Of a stretch of DNA of 39,159 nucleotides, positions 1 to 10,998 are shown in pieces; position 1 is the stretch's first letter; every line of letters starts with the position of its first letter. A program made the translations under genes and the position numbers. Origin of the DNA: Gammaproteobacteria bacterium (GTDB taxonomy: Bacteria; Pseudomonadota; Gammaproteobacteria; Pseudomonadales; Porticoccaceae); assembly GCA_016191205.1 (NCBI GenBank), contig JACPPB010000056.1:1-39159 (forward strand). Direction: 5' to 3'. Below the pieces are notes generated by a model. That model was given only the letters and a program-made list of their open reading frames with translations. It was not told the DNA's origin and ran no database searches.

Positions 1-1728
1 ACCCTGCGCGATGCCTGGCAGAGTTTGCGCAGCCGCCGCTTCGACATCGACACCCTGATGATCGTCGCGGCAGCCGGGGCGGCGGCGCTCGGCGCCTGGG
101 TAGAGGGCGCGCTGCTGCTGTTCCTGTTCAGCCTGGGTCACGCGCTGGAACACATGGCCATGGACCGCGCGCGCAAAGCGATTGAGGCACTGGCGGACCT
201 GGCGCCCAAGACGGCCATCGTGCTGCGGGATGCCACGGAGATCGAGGTGAGGGTGGAAGACTTGCAGCGCGGCGACCGGGTGATTGTCAAACCCGGACAG
301 CGTATTCCCTCTGACGGCCAGGTGGCGACTGGCAACTCGGCGGTGGACCAGTCCCCGGTCACCGGCGAATCCATGCCAGTGGACAAACAACCGGGCGACA
401 AGGTCTTCGCCGGCACGGTCAACGGCGAAGGAGCATTGGTCGTCGAGGTCACTAAACTGGCGCAGGAGAGCACGTTGGCGCGTATGGTCAAGATGGTGGC
501 CGAAGCGCAGGTGCAGAAATCGCCCACGCAGCGTTTCACCGATCGCTTTGAGCGGATCTTTGTGCCTGTTGTATTGATTGGCGCGGGGCTACTCATCGTG
601 CTTCCACCGCTGTTTGGGTTTCCCTTCGCCGAATCCTTTTACCGCGCGATGGCGGTGCTGGTGGCGGCTTCCCCCTGCGCGCTCGCCATCGCCACCCCGT
701 CGGCGGTGCTGTCCGGCATTGCCCGCGCCGCGCGCGGCGGCGTGCTGATCAAGGGCGGCGTGCATCTGGAAAATCTCGGCGTGCTGACGGCCATCGCCTT
801 CGACAAGACCGGCACCTTGACCATCGGCAAGCCCAGGGTGACCGATGTCGTCGCCGTCAGCGGAGGCGAGTCACGTCTGCTGACCCTTGCCGCCGCCGTG
901 GAAAGCCGCAGCGCCCATCCGCTGGCGCAGGCGGTGGTGGCAGAGGCGAAAGGGCGCGGCTTGACCTGGAGCGAGGCCGGGGAGACAGAGTCCGTGACAG
1001 GAAAAGGCGTGCGCGCCGAATTCGATGGTCAAAAGGTGGTGATCGGCAACGTCAAGTTGTTTGATGGTGAAGCCATCCCCGAGGTGATTCGACAGCAGGC
1101 AGAACGGCTCCAGACGGAAGGCAAAACCATCATGCTCGTCCAGGCCGACGGGCAGTTCCTCGGCGTCGTGGCTTTGGCCGATACCCCGCGCGAAAGCGTG
1201 AGGCAGGTTCTCGAACGACTGCAACGGATCGGCATCCGCAAGACCATCATGCTCACCGGGGACAACGAACGCGTGGGCCGCGCCATTGCCGACGCGGTCG
1301 GCCTGGACGAAGTGAAAGCGGGCCTGTTGCCGCAAGACAAGGTCAAGGCCATGGAAGAGCTCGGGCAACGCTACGGCCAGGTGGCCATGGTCGGCGATGG
1401 CGTCAACGACGCACCGGCGATGGCACGCGCCACGGTCGGCATCGCCATGGGCGGCGCCGGCACCGACGTGGCGCTGGAAACGGCGGACGTGGCGCTGATG
1501 GCCGACGATCTTTCCAAGCTGCCCTTTGCCGTGGCCTTGAGTCGGGCATCGAGAAGCATCATTCGCCAGAACCTGTACGTGTCGATGGGCGTGGTGGCAC
1601 TGCTGATTCCCGCGACTTTATTTGGCTGGGCCGGCATCGGCCTGGCGGTGTTGGTGCACGAGGGCTCGACTGTCGTGGTCGTGATCAACGCCTTACGTTT
1701 ACTGGGCTATACGGAAAACGACGAGTAG
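1..1728 (+). CDS. Heavy-metal P-type ATPase, P1B-4 type (5' end outside window)
   Basis: ATP-driven inner-membrane efflux pump for divalent metals. The reading frame is open from base 1, so the start lies upstream; 575 codons plus stop are present. In order it shows membrane segments, the actuator TGES motif, the ion-binding SPC motif in a membrane helix, the phosphorylation motif DKTGT (Asp at codon 268), the HP motif (SAHPLAQ), the hinge GDGVNDAPA, and a last-helix HEGST motif. SPC together with HEG(G/S)T defines the P1B-4 subgroup (CoaT, CtpD, CzcP); P1B-1 and P1B-2 pumps carry CPC. Members of this group move Co, Zn, Cd or Fe. The neighbouring czc-type RND genes favour a CzcP-like role in Zn/Co/Cd resistance, which is an inference. 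Any N-terminal metal-binding domain cannot be seen. The subgroup call is firm, the substrate is not. Confidence 0.93.
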   Translation, partial: TLRDAWQSLRSRRFDIDTLMIVAAAGAAALGAWVEGALLLFLFSLGHALEHMAMDRARKAIEALADLAPKTAIVLRDATEIEVRVEDLQRGDRVIVKPGQRIPSDGQVATGNSAVDQSPVTGESMPVDKQPGDKVFAGTVNGEGALVVEVTKLAQESTLARMVKMVAEAQVQKSPTQRFTDRFERIFVPVVLIGAGLLIVLPPLFGFPFAESFYRAMAVLVAASPCALAIATPSAVLSGIARAARGGVLIKGGVHLENLGVLTAIAFDKTGTLTIGKPRVTDVVAVSGGESRLLTLAAAVESRSAHPLAQAVVAEAKGRGLTWSEAGETESVTGKGVRAEFDGQKVVIGNVKLFDGEAIPEVIRQQAERLQTEGKTIMLVQADGQFLGVVALADTPRESVRQVLERLQRIGIRKTIMLTGDNERVGRAIADAVGLDEVKAGLLPQDKVKAMEELGQRYGQVAMVGDGVNDAPAMARATVGIAMGGAGTDVALETADVALMADDLSKLPFAVALSRASRSIIRQNLYVSMGVVALLIPATLFGWAGIGLAVLVHEGSTVVVVINALRLLGYTENDE

Positions 1729-1729
1729 C

Positions 1730-1758
1730 TTGGCAGGACAGCCGCCTGCGACTAAACT
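1730..1758 (+). promoter_or_regulatory. Sigma-70 promoter for the czc-type genes, probably leaderless
   Basis: TTGGCA (1730-1735, 5/6 match to consensus) and TAAACT (1753-1758, 4/6) are separated by exactly 17 bases. The hexamers start just behind the ATPase stop. The ATG of the next frame is at 1766, seven bases after the -10, so transcription would start at or next to the start codon and the mRNA would have no Shine-Dalgarno leader. Found by eye; the start site is inferred. Confidence 0.5.
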
Positions 1759-1765
1759 AGCCGCT

Positions 1766-2188
1766 ATGTCCGATCGATTCTTCCCGCGCGCCCTTCTGGT
1801 GAAGCTGCTGTGCATTGCGCTGCTATGCGCGCGCGTCGGCGGTCCGCACTTGCATCTGTCCCCCGCTGGCGGCGAATTACCCGCCCGTCCGCTGCTCGAG
1901 GCAACGCTGATGCTGATCGCCGGCGGACTTTTGGTGTTGCCCGGGTTTTTGAGCGACATCCTTGGTTTGTGCCTTTTGCTGCCGGCGCTACGGCGCTCTG
2001 GTAGAGCATTTCAGCGGTCGGCGGCTGGCGAGCAAAGCGGGTCGCGGTCGGGTGATTCAGGGCGAATACCGCCGCGACGAACGCGAGGGCTAACCCAGGC
2101 GTTGTGCCGCTGGCAAAGCAGCGGCAGGCCGCATGGCCCGGATCCGGAGTACGGTCAGCTTGAACCCCACGATCGGGAATGCCGCTAG
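1766..2188 (+). pseudogene. Hybrid frame: small metal-locus membrane protein N-terminus fused to a frameshifted fxsA remnant
   Basis: The first ~35 residues (signal/membrane helix, then GGPHLHLSPAGG) resemble the start of the next gene (2199-2588: GGAHLHLSFDG), and the upstream bases match too, so this is a diverged duplicate of that 5' end. From GELPARPLLEATLML onward the sequence changes to the family pattern of FxsA, a cytoplasmic-membrane protein known for relieving phage T7 exclusion (LIAGGLLVLPGFLSDILGL). The FxsA match then leaves this frame near 1994-2000 and continues in another frame as LVEHFSGRR and GEYRRDEREG, ending at a TAA at 2091-2093, the usual FxsA-like end. The open frame to 2188 is therefore a chance read-through after a frameshift. 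FxsA is recalled from family patterns; a domain search would settle it. Unlikely to make a working protein, although the first 80 residues could still insert in the membrane. Confidence 0.65.
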
Positions 2189-2191
2189 ACT
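2160..2191 (+). promoter_or_regulatory. Possible second promoter copy before the small His-rich protein
   Basis: The bases before the ATG at 2199 parallel those before 1766: a TTGAAC (2160-2165) follows the same ...agcTTG context, and TAGACT (2186-2191) sits seven bases before the ATG, the same distance as in the first copy. The spacer is 20 bases, which is long for sigma-70, so activity is doubtful. Its value is mainly as evidence that promoter and gene start were duplicated together. Confidence 0.25.
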
Positions 2192-2198
2192 AGATGAC

Positions 2199-2588
2199 AT
2201 GCCCGCGCGCTTTTCATCTCGCCCCTGGTTGCTGACGCTGATCTGCGCCGCGCTGCTGCTCGCGCGGCTGGGCGGCGCACATCTGCACCTGAGCTTCGAT
2301 GGCGTCGAGCCGCCCACACGCCTGCACACCGAGGTGGATACGGGCCATCACACTGAGCACCACGACGGCGTGCACGAGGATCTCGATATCTCCCTGATCG
2401 GCGAGGCCCTGGCCAAGCCGGGCAAGCTGCTGCTCGACCTGCCGGTACTGCTGTTCGCGGCATTCTGGCTTAGCCTTCTGATTACGGCCTCGCGGCCCAT
2501 CCTTGCCGCAGGGCCACCCCGGCTCTCTCCTTCCAGCACGTCCTCTTTACGCCCGCCTCTGCGCGGGCCACCGCCGATCGCCTCCTGA
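2199..2588 (+). CDS. Small His-rich membrane protein of a metal-efflux locus
   Basis: 129 residues. A signal-anchor or signal peptide (about residues 9-27) ends in GGAHLHLSFDGVEPP, followed by a His- and acid-rich stretch (about 28-66, including GHHTEHHDGVHED) and a second hydrophobic helix (about 79-97), then a Pro/Ser-rich tail. The layout suggests an inner-membrane protein exposing a metal-binding loop to the periplasm. Similar small exported proteins lie ahead of czcCBA in many gammaproteobacteria, but I know of no assigned function; metal sensing or delivery is inference only. The ATG is preceded by no clear ribosome binding site and sits 7 bases behind a -10-like TAGACT. The frame is open further upstream, but this start begins the hydrophobic segment directly and aligns with the duplicate at 1766. 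It ends 78 bases before the czcC remnant. Confidence 0.7.
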   Translation: MPARFSSRPWLLTLICAALLLARLGGAHLHLSFDGVEPPTRLHTEVDTGHHTEHHDGVHEDLDISLIGEALAKPGKLLLDLPVLLFAAFWLSLLITASRPILAAGPPRLSPSSTSSLRPPLRGPPPIAS

Positions 2589-2666
2589 GTTACCGCTGCC
2601 CGCCCTGCGCGGGCAGGTCGTGTCCGCCGCCAGGTGGACGCTCAAGATTCCCTTTCGGGAGGCTTC

Positions 2667-3083
2667 ATGTTCTTGCAATTCATCCACCGCGCGCGCTGGT
2701 GCGCGATGCTGGCCGCCGGCCTGATCGGCACAGGTGCGCATGCCCAAGGCGCCCCACCCGCGCGCCAGGATCAACCCCCGCTTACGCTCAGCGAAGCACT
2801 GCGCCGGGCCGAGGCGCAACTGTTCGAGCTGCATCAGGAATTGAAACACGCGATTACCGAGACCGCGCTGCTGCGCGACACCGTACTGCCGGAAATGAAC
2901 GATGTGTTGACGCAAACCCGCTACGCCTACGAGCGCGGCCGCTACGGCTATCTCGAATGGGTGGCGGCCCAGCGCGAGTTTATCGACGTGCAGCGCAGCC
3001 TGATCGAAGCGGCCGCCAACGCTCACAACTACCGTACCGAAATCGAGCGCCTCACCGCCGAGCCGCTTGCCGACAGCAACTGA
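2667..3083 (+). pseudogene. czcC: CzcC-like outer-membrane factor with large in-frame internal deletion
   Basis: 138 residues; the family (TolC-type outer-membrane factors of RND metal pumps) is about 400-430. A signal peptide (to about AHA-Q) is followed by PLTLSEALRRAEAQ, typical of the mature N-terminus. It then jumps directly to LFELHQELKHAITETALLR and YERGRYGYLEWVAAQRE, which belong to the C-terminal repeat of the family. About 270 central residues, including most of the beta-barrel and alpha-barrel strands, are missing and the frame is kept. The start has a good ribosome binding site (GGGAGG, 2657-2663). The protein could be made and exported but could not form a TolC-type channel. A short regulatory use cannot be excluded, though a deletion allele is more likely. 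czcB follows 11 bases downstream. Confidence 0.75.
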
Positions 3084-3094
3084 CGAGACCGCCC

Positions 3095-4354
3095 ATGAAC
3101 CAGAAACTGTTTGCTATCTCCCTGCTGTTCGCCTTGCCGCTATGGCTCGGCGCCTGCGATGCCGGCAAAAATCCGAAGAGCGAAACCGCACACGGCGAAA
3201 AGAATGTAGCCGCTGCCGTCGTCAAAGGTCCGCACGGCGGGCGCATGCTCACCGACGGTGACTTTGCGCTCGAACTCACTATTTTCGAACGCGGGGTGCC
3301 GCCGGAATTCCGGCTTTATCCGCAGCAGGCGGGCAAGCCGCTGCCGTTGGCGGACGTGCAGGTGAGGATCGAACTGCGCCGCATCGATGGCCTGCCGGGC
3401 GGCGTGAGCGATGAACATGTTTTCGCGCCGAAAGACGATTACCTACTGAGTCCCGCTGAAGTCTACGAGCCGCATTCATTCGCGGTGAAGGTGACCGCGA
3501 TCCATGCCGGCAAGACCCATGAGTGGCCCTATGACTCGCCGGAAGGCGCGGTGGTCATCGCCGCGGACATGGCCGCTGCCGCCGGCATGGCAACCGCGCC
3601 GGCCGGCGGCGGCGTGCTGCGCGAAACCCTCGCCCTCTACGGCAGCATTCAGCCCAACCCGGAGCGGATGCGCGACGTGACCGCGCGCTTTCCCGGGATT
3701 GCGCGCAGCGTCGCCGTTCGGGTTGGCGATCTCGTTGGCGCGGGACAGACGCTGGCCACCATCGAGAGTAACGAGAGCTTGCAGGTGTATGCGGTGGCGG
3801 CGCCGATTGCCGGCACCATCGCCACGCGCGCGATCAATCCCGGTGAATCCGCTGGCGCCGCGCCGCTGTTCGGCATCGCCGATTTCTCCAGCGTACAGGC
3901 CGAGCTCAACGTTTTCCCGCGCGACCGCGGGCGCCTGGGCAACGGTCAGGCGGTCGCGGTCGCGGCGGCGGATGGTGTGGCGCAAGGCATTGGCCGGATT
4001 GGCTATGTCGCACCGGTCGGCACCGGCAACCAGGCGCTGACCGCGCGCGTGGTGCTCGATAATCCGGATGGGCGCTGGACCCCGGGCCAGTTCGTCAACG
4101 CCCATGTCACCGTCGGCGAGACCCCGGTGTCACTGCTGGTGCCGGTTGCCGCGCTGCAATCCTTTCGGGACTGGGATGTGGTGTTTGTGGTCGATGGCGA
4201 CCATTTTCAGGCGCAGCCTGTGGATTTGGGCCGCAACGACGGGGTGCACGCCGAAGTGCTGAGCGGCCTCAAGCCCGGCGCCCGCATCGTGATCGCCAAC
4301 TCTTATCTGGTGAAGGCGGACATTGAAAAGTCCGGCGCTTCGCACGATCACTAG
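3095..4354 (+). CDS. czcB: CzcB-like periplasmic adaptor (membrane fusion) lipoprotein
   Basis: Adaptor linking the RND pump CzcA to an outer-membrane channel. 419 residues. The start at 3095 gives a lipoprotein signal with lipobox LGAC (Cys21). After it comes a CzcB-type N-terminal extension (KGPHGGRMLTDGDFALEL), then the barrel-sandwich/lipoyl parts (ARSVAVRVGDLVGAGQTLATIES; AAPIAGTIATRAINPGE), the beta-barrel domain and the membrane-proximal domain. The C-terminus ends His-Asp-His. It lies 9 bases ahead of czcA. The N-terminal extension with His and acidic residues is typical of Zn/Co/Cd pumps and is thought to bind metal. An alternative upstream start would run through the czcC frame and is rejected. 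The family call is secure and the substrate follows from czcA. Confidence 0.9.
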   Translation: MNQKLFAISLLFALPLWLGACDAGKNPKSETAHGEKNVAAAVVKGPHGGRMLTDGDFALELTIFERGVPPEFRLYPQQAGKPLPLADVQVRIELRRIDGLPGGVSDEHVFAPKDDYLLSPAEVYEPHSFAVKVTAIHAGKTHEWPYDSPEGAVVIAADMAAAAGMATAPAGGGVLRETLALYGSIQPNPERMRDVTARFPGIARSVAVRVGDLVGAGQTLATIESNESLQVYAVAAPIAGTIATRAINPGESAGAAPLFGIADFSSVQAELNVFPRDRGRLGNGQAVAVAAADGVAQGIGRIGYVAPVGTGNQALTARVVLDNPDGRWTPGQFVNAHVTVGETPVSLLVPVAALQSFRDWDVVFVVDGDHFQAQPVDLGRNDGVHAEVLSGLKPGARIVIANSYLVKADIEKSGASHDH

Positions 4355-7510
<3,156 letters not shown>

Positions 7511-7703
7511 AGTGGTTTGCGGAATGCGCGGACTAATGGCGCGACCGTCATTTCCGTGAACGAGGCGGTAGCGGTCGGTGGCGGCCGTTCGCGATGGCCG
7601 ACCGTGCCCTATCAACTGATTGGACGATGGTCCGGGCGAATCACCGGTTGCGGCGCGGAATGCGATTTGTCCGCACACCGCGCCTCCCCGGAACGAAGGT
7701 TGA

Positions 7704-9077
7704 TCAGTGATTGGCCGGATTGCGGTTGAAGGCCTGCGGTTCGTAGCGCGAGCCGCCGAGGTCCGCGTCGGTGAACGTGAAGACGAACCACTGGTTCGGG
7801 TTGTCCTTGTGCGCCGGCGTCTCGGCAAGGAAGTCGTTGTCGTTGCCGATGTACAGGGTGTGCTTCGTTTCACCGCCGACGATCACGTCTTCCCCGAAGG
7901 CCATGCCTTCGAGTTTCGCCGGAATCTGATCCACGGTCACACCGGCGTTCTTGAGCTTGTTGAACACGTCCAGGAACAGGGTCTTCGAGACGGCCTTGGC
8001 CAGCAAAGCCGATGCGCCCGCCAGGTTGGAGACGTCCTCCGCGCCGGCAAGATCGATCTTGTAAACGCGCTTGACGGCGGCGTTGCTGTCGTCGCCCAGG
8101 CCCTTGCCGTCGCGCTCGAGGACGAGAAGCTCGTGGTCGTTGAGCGCGAGCAACTCGCTGCTGTTGAAGGCCTTGCTCTTGTCGGCAAGGTAATTATCGT
8201 AGGCGTACTGGGTCGTCGCGCCGGTTTCGAGATCGATTCTTACGATGCGGTTGGCGCGGCCGCCGTCACCGCCGTCTTCGATGAGCGGACTCTGCACGAA
8301 ACCGAACAAGGTCGTCCCGTCCGGAGAAATCGCGAGACCTTCCATGCCCTTGTTTGCGACACGACCGGCGACGTTGCCGGAGATCTCGTCGCTTCCGTGC
8401 GCCGACTTGTTCGCGACCGCAAGGTCGGCGGGAAGTGCGATCGCCGAGGTTCGCGCGCCGGTCGCCCGATCGAAGGTGTAGATGTAGGGTCCGTATTCGT
8501 CGGAGATATAGACGAAGCGACCATTGCGCGAGACACGGATGCCTTCTGGATCGAAACGTGCATCCGCCGTGTCGGCGGAACTGGTCAGCGGGTCGAAGTT
8601 GTCGGAGCGACCCGAAAAGAAGTGACGTGACGGCGCGTCGCCCTCGGGAACGACGGGACCGTAGTTGAGCGGCGAGTGACTATAAAGCAGGGTCGTCTTC
8701 AGCAGCGTGGGCCGCAGCGTGAACGGCAGGCCGCTGACTGAATCGGCTTCCTGTGCGAGCTGCAAGCGCAGCTCGTGGAAGCGGGGCACGTACGTCGTGG
8801 TGTTGTCCACATTCGAGTTCCAGGCGACTGCATTGGGCCCACGGTCCGGCAACGCCAGGAACGTGTCGCCGCCTGCCCATGCGAGCCCGGAACCCACGCC
8901 GCCCAACAGGTCGGCAGGGACGATGCTCTCGAGCAACTCCGTGCGACCGGACAGGTCGTGGAGATCTCCGGACAGCTTGCCGATGGCCACCAGGTCCACG
9001 GCGTGCGCCGACGATCCGGCGAACAGCGCAAAGCCGACCGCAACGGCCAGGGATTGGTGAAGCGTTTTCTTGATCAT
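7704..9077 (-). CDS. Exported phytase-like (esterase-like) beta-propeller protein
   Basis: 457 residues. A Sec signal peptide (MIKKTLHQSLAVAVGFALF, cleavage after AHA near residue 26) is followed by one domain of the phytase-like family (the kind annotated 'esterase-like activity of phytase family'). Family-like blocks seen are LPDRGPNAV, ARFDPEGIRVSRNGRFVYISDEYGP, NKGMEGLAISPDG, and KLEGMAFGED with YIGNDNDF near the end. Members are periplasmic or secreted and are thought to hydrolyse phosphate or other esters; the substrate is unknown. A ribosome binding site (GGAGAC) precedes the start. It stands alone, opposite to czcA, between czcA and a duplicated czcA tail, so it was probably brought in by recombination. 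No operon partner is seen. Confidence 0.82.
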   Translation of the reverse strand: MIKKTLHQSLAVAVGFALFAGSSAHAVDLVAIGKLSGDLHDLSGRTELLESIVPADLLGGVGSGLAWAGGDTFLALPDRGPNAVAWNSNVDNTTTYVPRFHELRLQLAQEADSVSGLPFTLRPTLLKTTLLYSHSPLNYGPVVPEGDAPSRHFFSGRSDNFDPLTSSADTADARFDPEGIRVSRNGRFVYISDEYGPYIYTFDRATGARTSAIALPADLAVANKSAHGSDEISGNVAGRVANKGMEGLAISPDGTTLFGFVQSPLIEDGGDGGRANRIVRIDLETGATTQYAYDNYLADKSKAFNSSELLALNDHELLVLERDGKGLGDDSNAAVKRVYKIDLAGAEDVSNLAGASALLAKAVSKTLFLDVFNKLKNAGVTVDQIPAKLEGMAFGEDVIVGGETKHTLYIGNDNDFLAETPAHKDNPNQWFVFTFTDADLGGSRYEPQAFNRNPANH

Positions 9078-9178
9078 GATTGGGTGTCTCCGTGGTGTTT
9101 GATTACGTCATACGGCCGAGCTGCAGGGCCTGCTCCAGGTCGTATGCGACCTTCTGTCGCGCGTCGTTGGTCGGCTAA

Positions 9179-9574
<396 letters not shown>

Positions 9575-9619
9575 AACGGTGTGGGGCGTGCGCGGAATAA
9601 CGCCTGGATCGGAGCTATC

Positions 9620-9826
9620 GCGGTAACTGGATTCCCGCTTTCGCGGGAATGACGTGACGTTCACCGGAATGACGGTGGTCGGGTCCCGTCACCCCGGCCT
9701 GCGCCGGGGTCCAGGCGCCGCCGGAGCCGGCGCGGGAATGACGTGACGTTCACGGGAATGATGGTGGTCGGATCCCGTCACCCCCGCGCAGGCGGGGGTC
9801 CAGGCGCCACCGGAGCCGGAGATGGC
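9620..9826 (+). repeat. Dispersed palindromic repeat, two tandem ~89-bp units
   Basis: Starts with the hairpin TTCCCGC-TTTC-GCGGGAA, then holds two tandem copies with a period of 89 bases (starting at 9645 and 9734). Each contains GGGAATGACGTGACGTTCAC, a GC-rich head hairpin (CCCCGGC..GCGCCGGGG; CCCCCGC..GCGGGGG) and the CCAGGCGCC block. The same blocks recur at 12739, 20308, 20907, 22868, 27714 and 29190. Together with the czcA fragment it fills the non-coding stretch before bamD. Confidence 0.85.
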
Positions 9827-9851
9827 GCGGCCTTGTTCAGAGGTGTCGCTG

Positions 9852-10850
9852 CTAGCCGCCGAACACGCCGAAGGTCAGCCAGTTGAGCCAGGAGCGATGT
9901 CGCCGCGGCGCGGTTTCCGGATCGGGCGGTGGCGGCGGTTCGCTACCGCCGACCGTGCCTTCGCCGAGGAGGGGACGGGAATCGAAGTAGGGTGGCTTTT
10001 CCGGCGTGAAACGCCCGAACGTCAGGGTGTGCCACCAGGACTTGCGGTCGAAGACATCATCCTGGTAGAGAAAATTGCCCTGGGCATCGAGCGCGGGGTG
10101 CTGGGGATAGTTCAGCGCCAGCGTCCGCGCGGCGTTGTCCGCCAGTTCCGGCAGGCCCAGCATGTGGTAACCCTGCGCCATCACCGCCAGCCCGTCGGCC
10201 ACTGCCGGCGTGCGTTCGTAGTTCTCCACGACGTACCGGCCGCGGTTGACCGCGGCCAGATAAGCGCCGCGCTTGAAATAATAGTTGGCAACGTGGATTT
10301 CCTGGCGTGCCAGCAGATTGCGCAGATGCACCATGTGCTGGCGCGCTTCGGGGGCATAGGCGCTGGTCGAAAAATTGGTAACCAGGTCGTTGAAGGTGTT
10401 GAAAGCGAGGCGCGCCGAGCCGGGATCACGCTTGGTTTCGTCGCGGGGCATGTACTCGTCGAACAGGCCCCGGCCGGACCGCAGCAGCGCCATGCCTTTC
10501 ACATAATAGGCATAGTCCACGCTGGGATGACGCGGATGCAGGCGGATGAAGCGCTCGGCGGCGGCGGTGGCCGCCTCGAAGTCCTGGCTCTGGTAGCGGG
10601 CGTAGATCAGTTCGAGCTGTGCCTGCTCGGCATAGGTGCCGAAAGGATAGCGCGCCTCCAGCGCATCGAGATTTTCGATGGCCTTGGTCCAGTCGCGCGC
10701 GGTCAGATCGCGCTGAATGGTGTCGTAAAAATCCTTTTCGGTGTAGTTTCGGGTGCGGTCTTCCGCTTCTTTTTTCGCGTCCTTGTCGGAATGCATCCAC
10801 GAGCACCCGGCGAGCAGGCCTATCGTCAAACCCACAATCAACACTCGCAT
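9852..10850 (-). CDS. bamD: Outer membrane protein assembly factor BamD
   Basis: Essential outer-membrane lipoprotein of the BAM complex that inserts beta-barrel proteins. The chosen start gives 332 residues with a short lipoprotein signal MRVLIVGLTIGLLAGC (Cys16 lipidated). Starts 5 or 12 codons upstream (10865, 10886) are possible but none has a clear ribosome binding site. The body shows BamD tetratricopeptide-like repeats (FYDTIQRDLTARDWTKAIEN, RYPFGTYAEQAQLELIYARY, HPRHPSVDYAYYVKGMA). The C-terminus has a Pro-rich tail (EPPPPPDPET) that makes it longer than the E. coli protein (about 245). It diverges from rluD, the arrangement conserved in gammaproteobacteria. Confidence 0.93.
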   Translation of the reverse strand: MRVLIVGLTIGLLAGCSWMHSDKDAKKEAEDRTRNYTEKDFYDTIQRDLTARDWTKAIENLDALEARYPFGTYAEQAQLELIYARYQSQDFEAATAAAERFIRLHPRHPSVDYAYYVKGMALLRSGRGLFDEYMPRDETKRDPGSARLAFNTFNDLVTNFSTSAYAPEARQHMVHLRNLLARQEIHVANYYFKRGAYLAAVNRGRYVVENYERTPAVADGLAVMAQGYHMLGLPELADNAARTLALNYPQHPALDAQGNFLYQDDVFDRKSWWHTLTFGRFTPEKPPYFDSRPLLGEGTVGGSEPPPPPDPETAPRRHRSWLNWLTFGVFGG

Positions 10851-10998
10851 CGCTTGTACCAGCATCGCTCTTACCAACAGCCGCATTGCACGCTTGATTC
10901 AGCGCGGGTAGACGTGGAGGCGCGGGATTGAGTGCTCCCGCCGGCCCTGTTAAAAAGGCGATCATTTAACCACAGTCGAAATCCGGGCAACACACGAC

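Noticed and set aside
10887-10998. Promoters for bamD and rluD in the divergent gap
   Set aside because: AT-rich bits (TTAAAAA, TTTAACC) are present but no hexamer pair with acceptable spacing could be defended on either strand.
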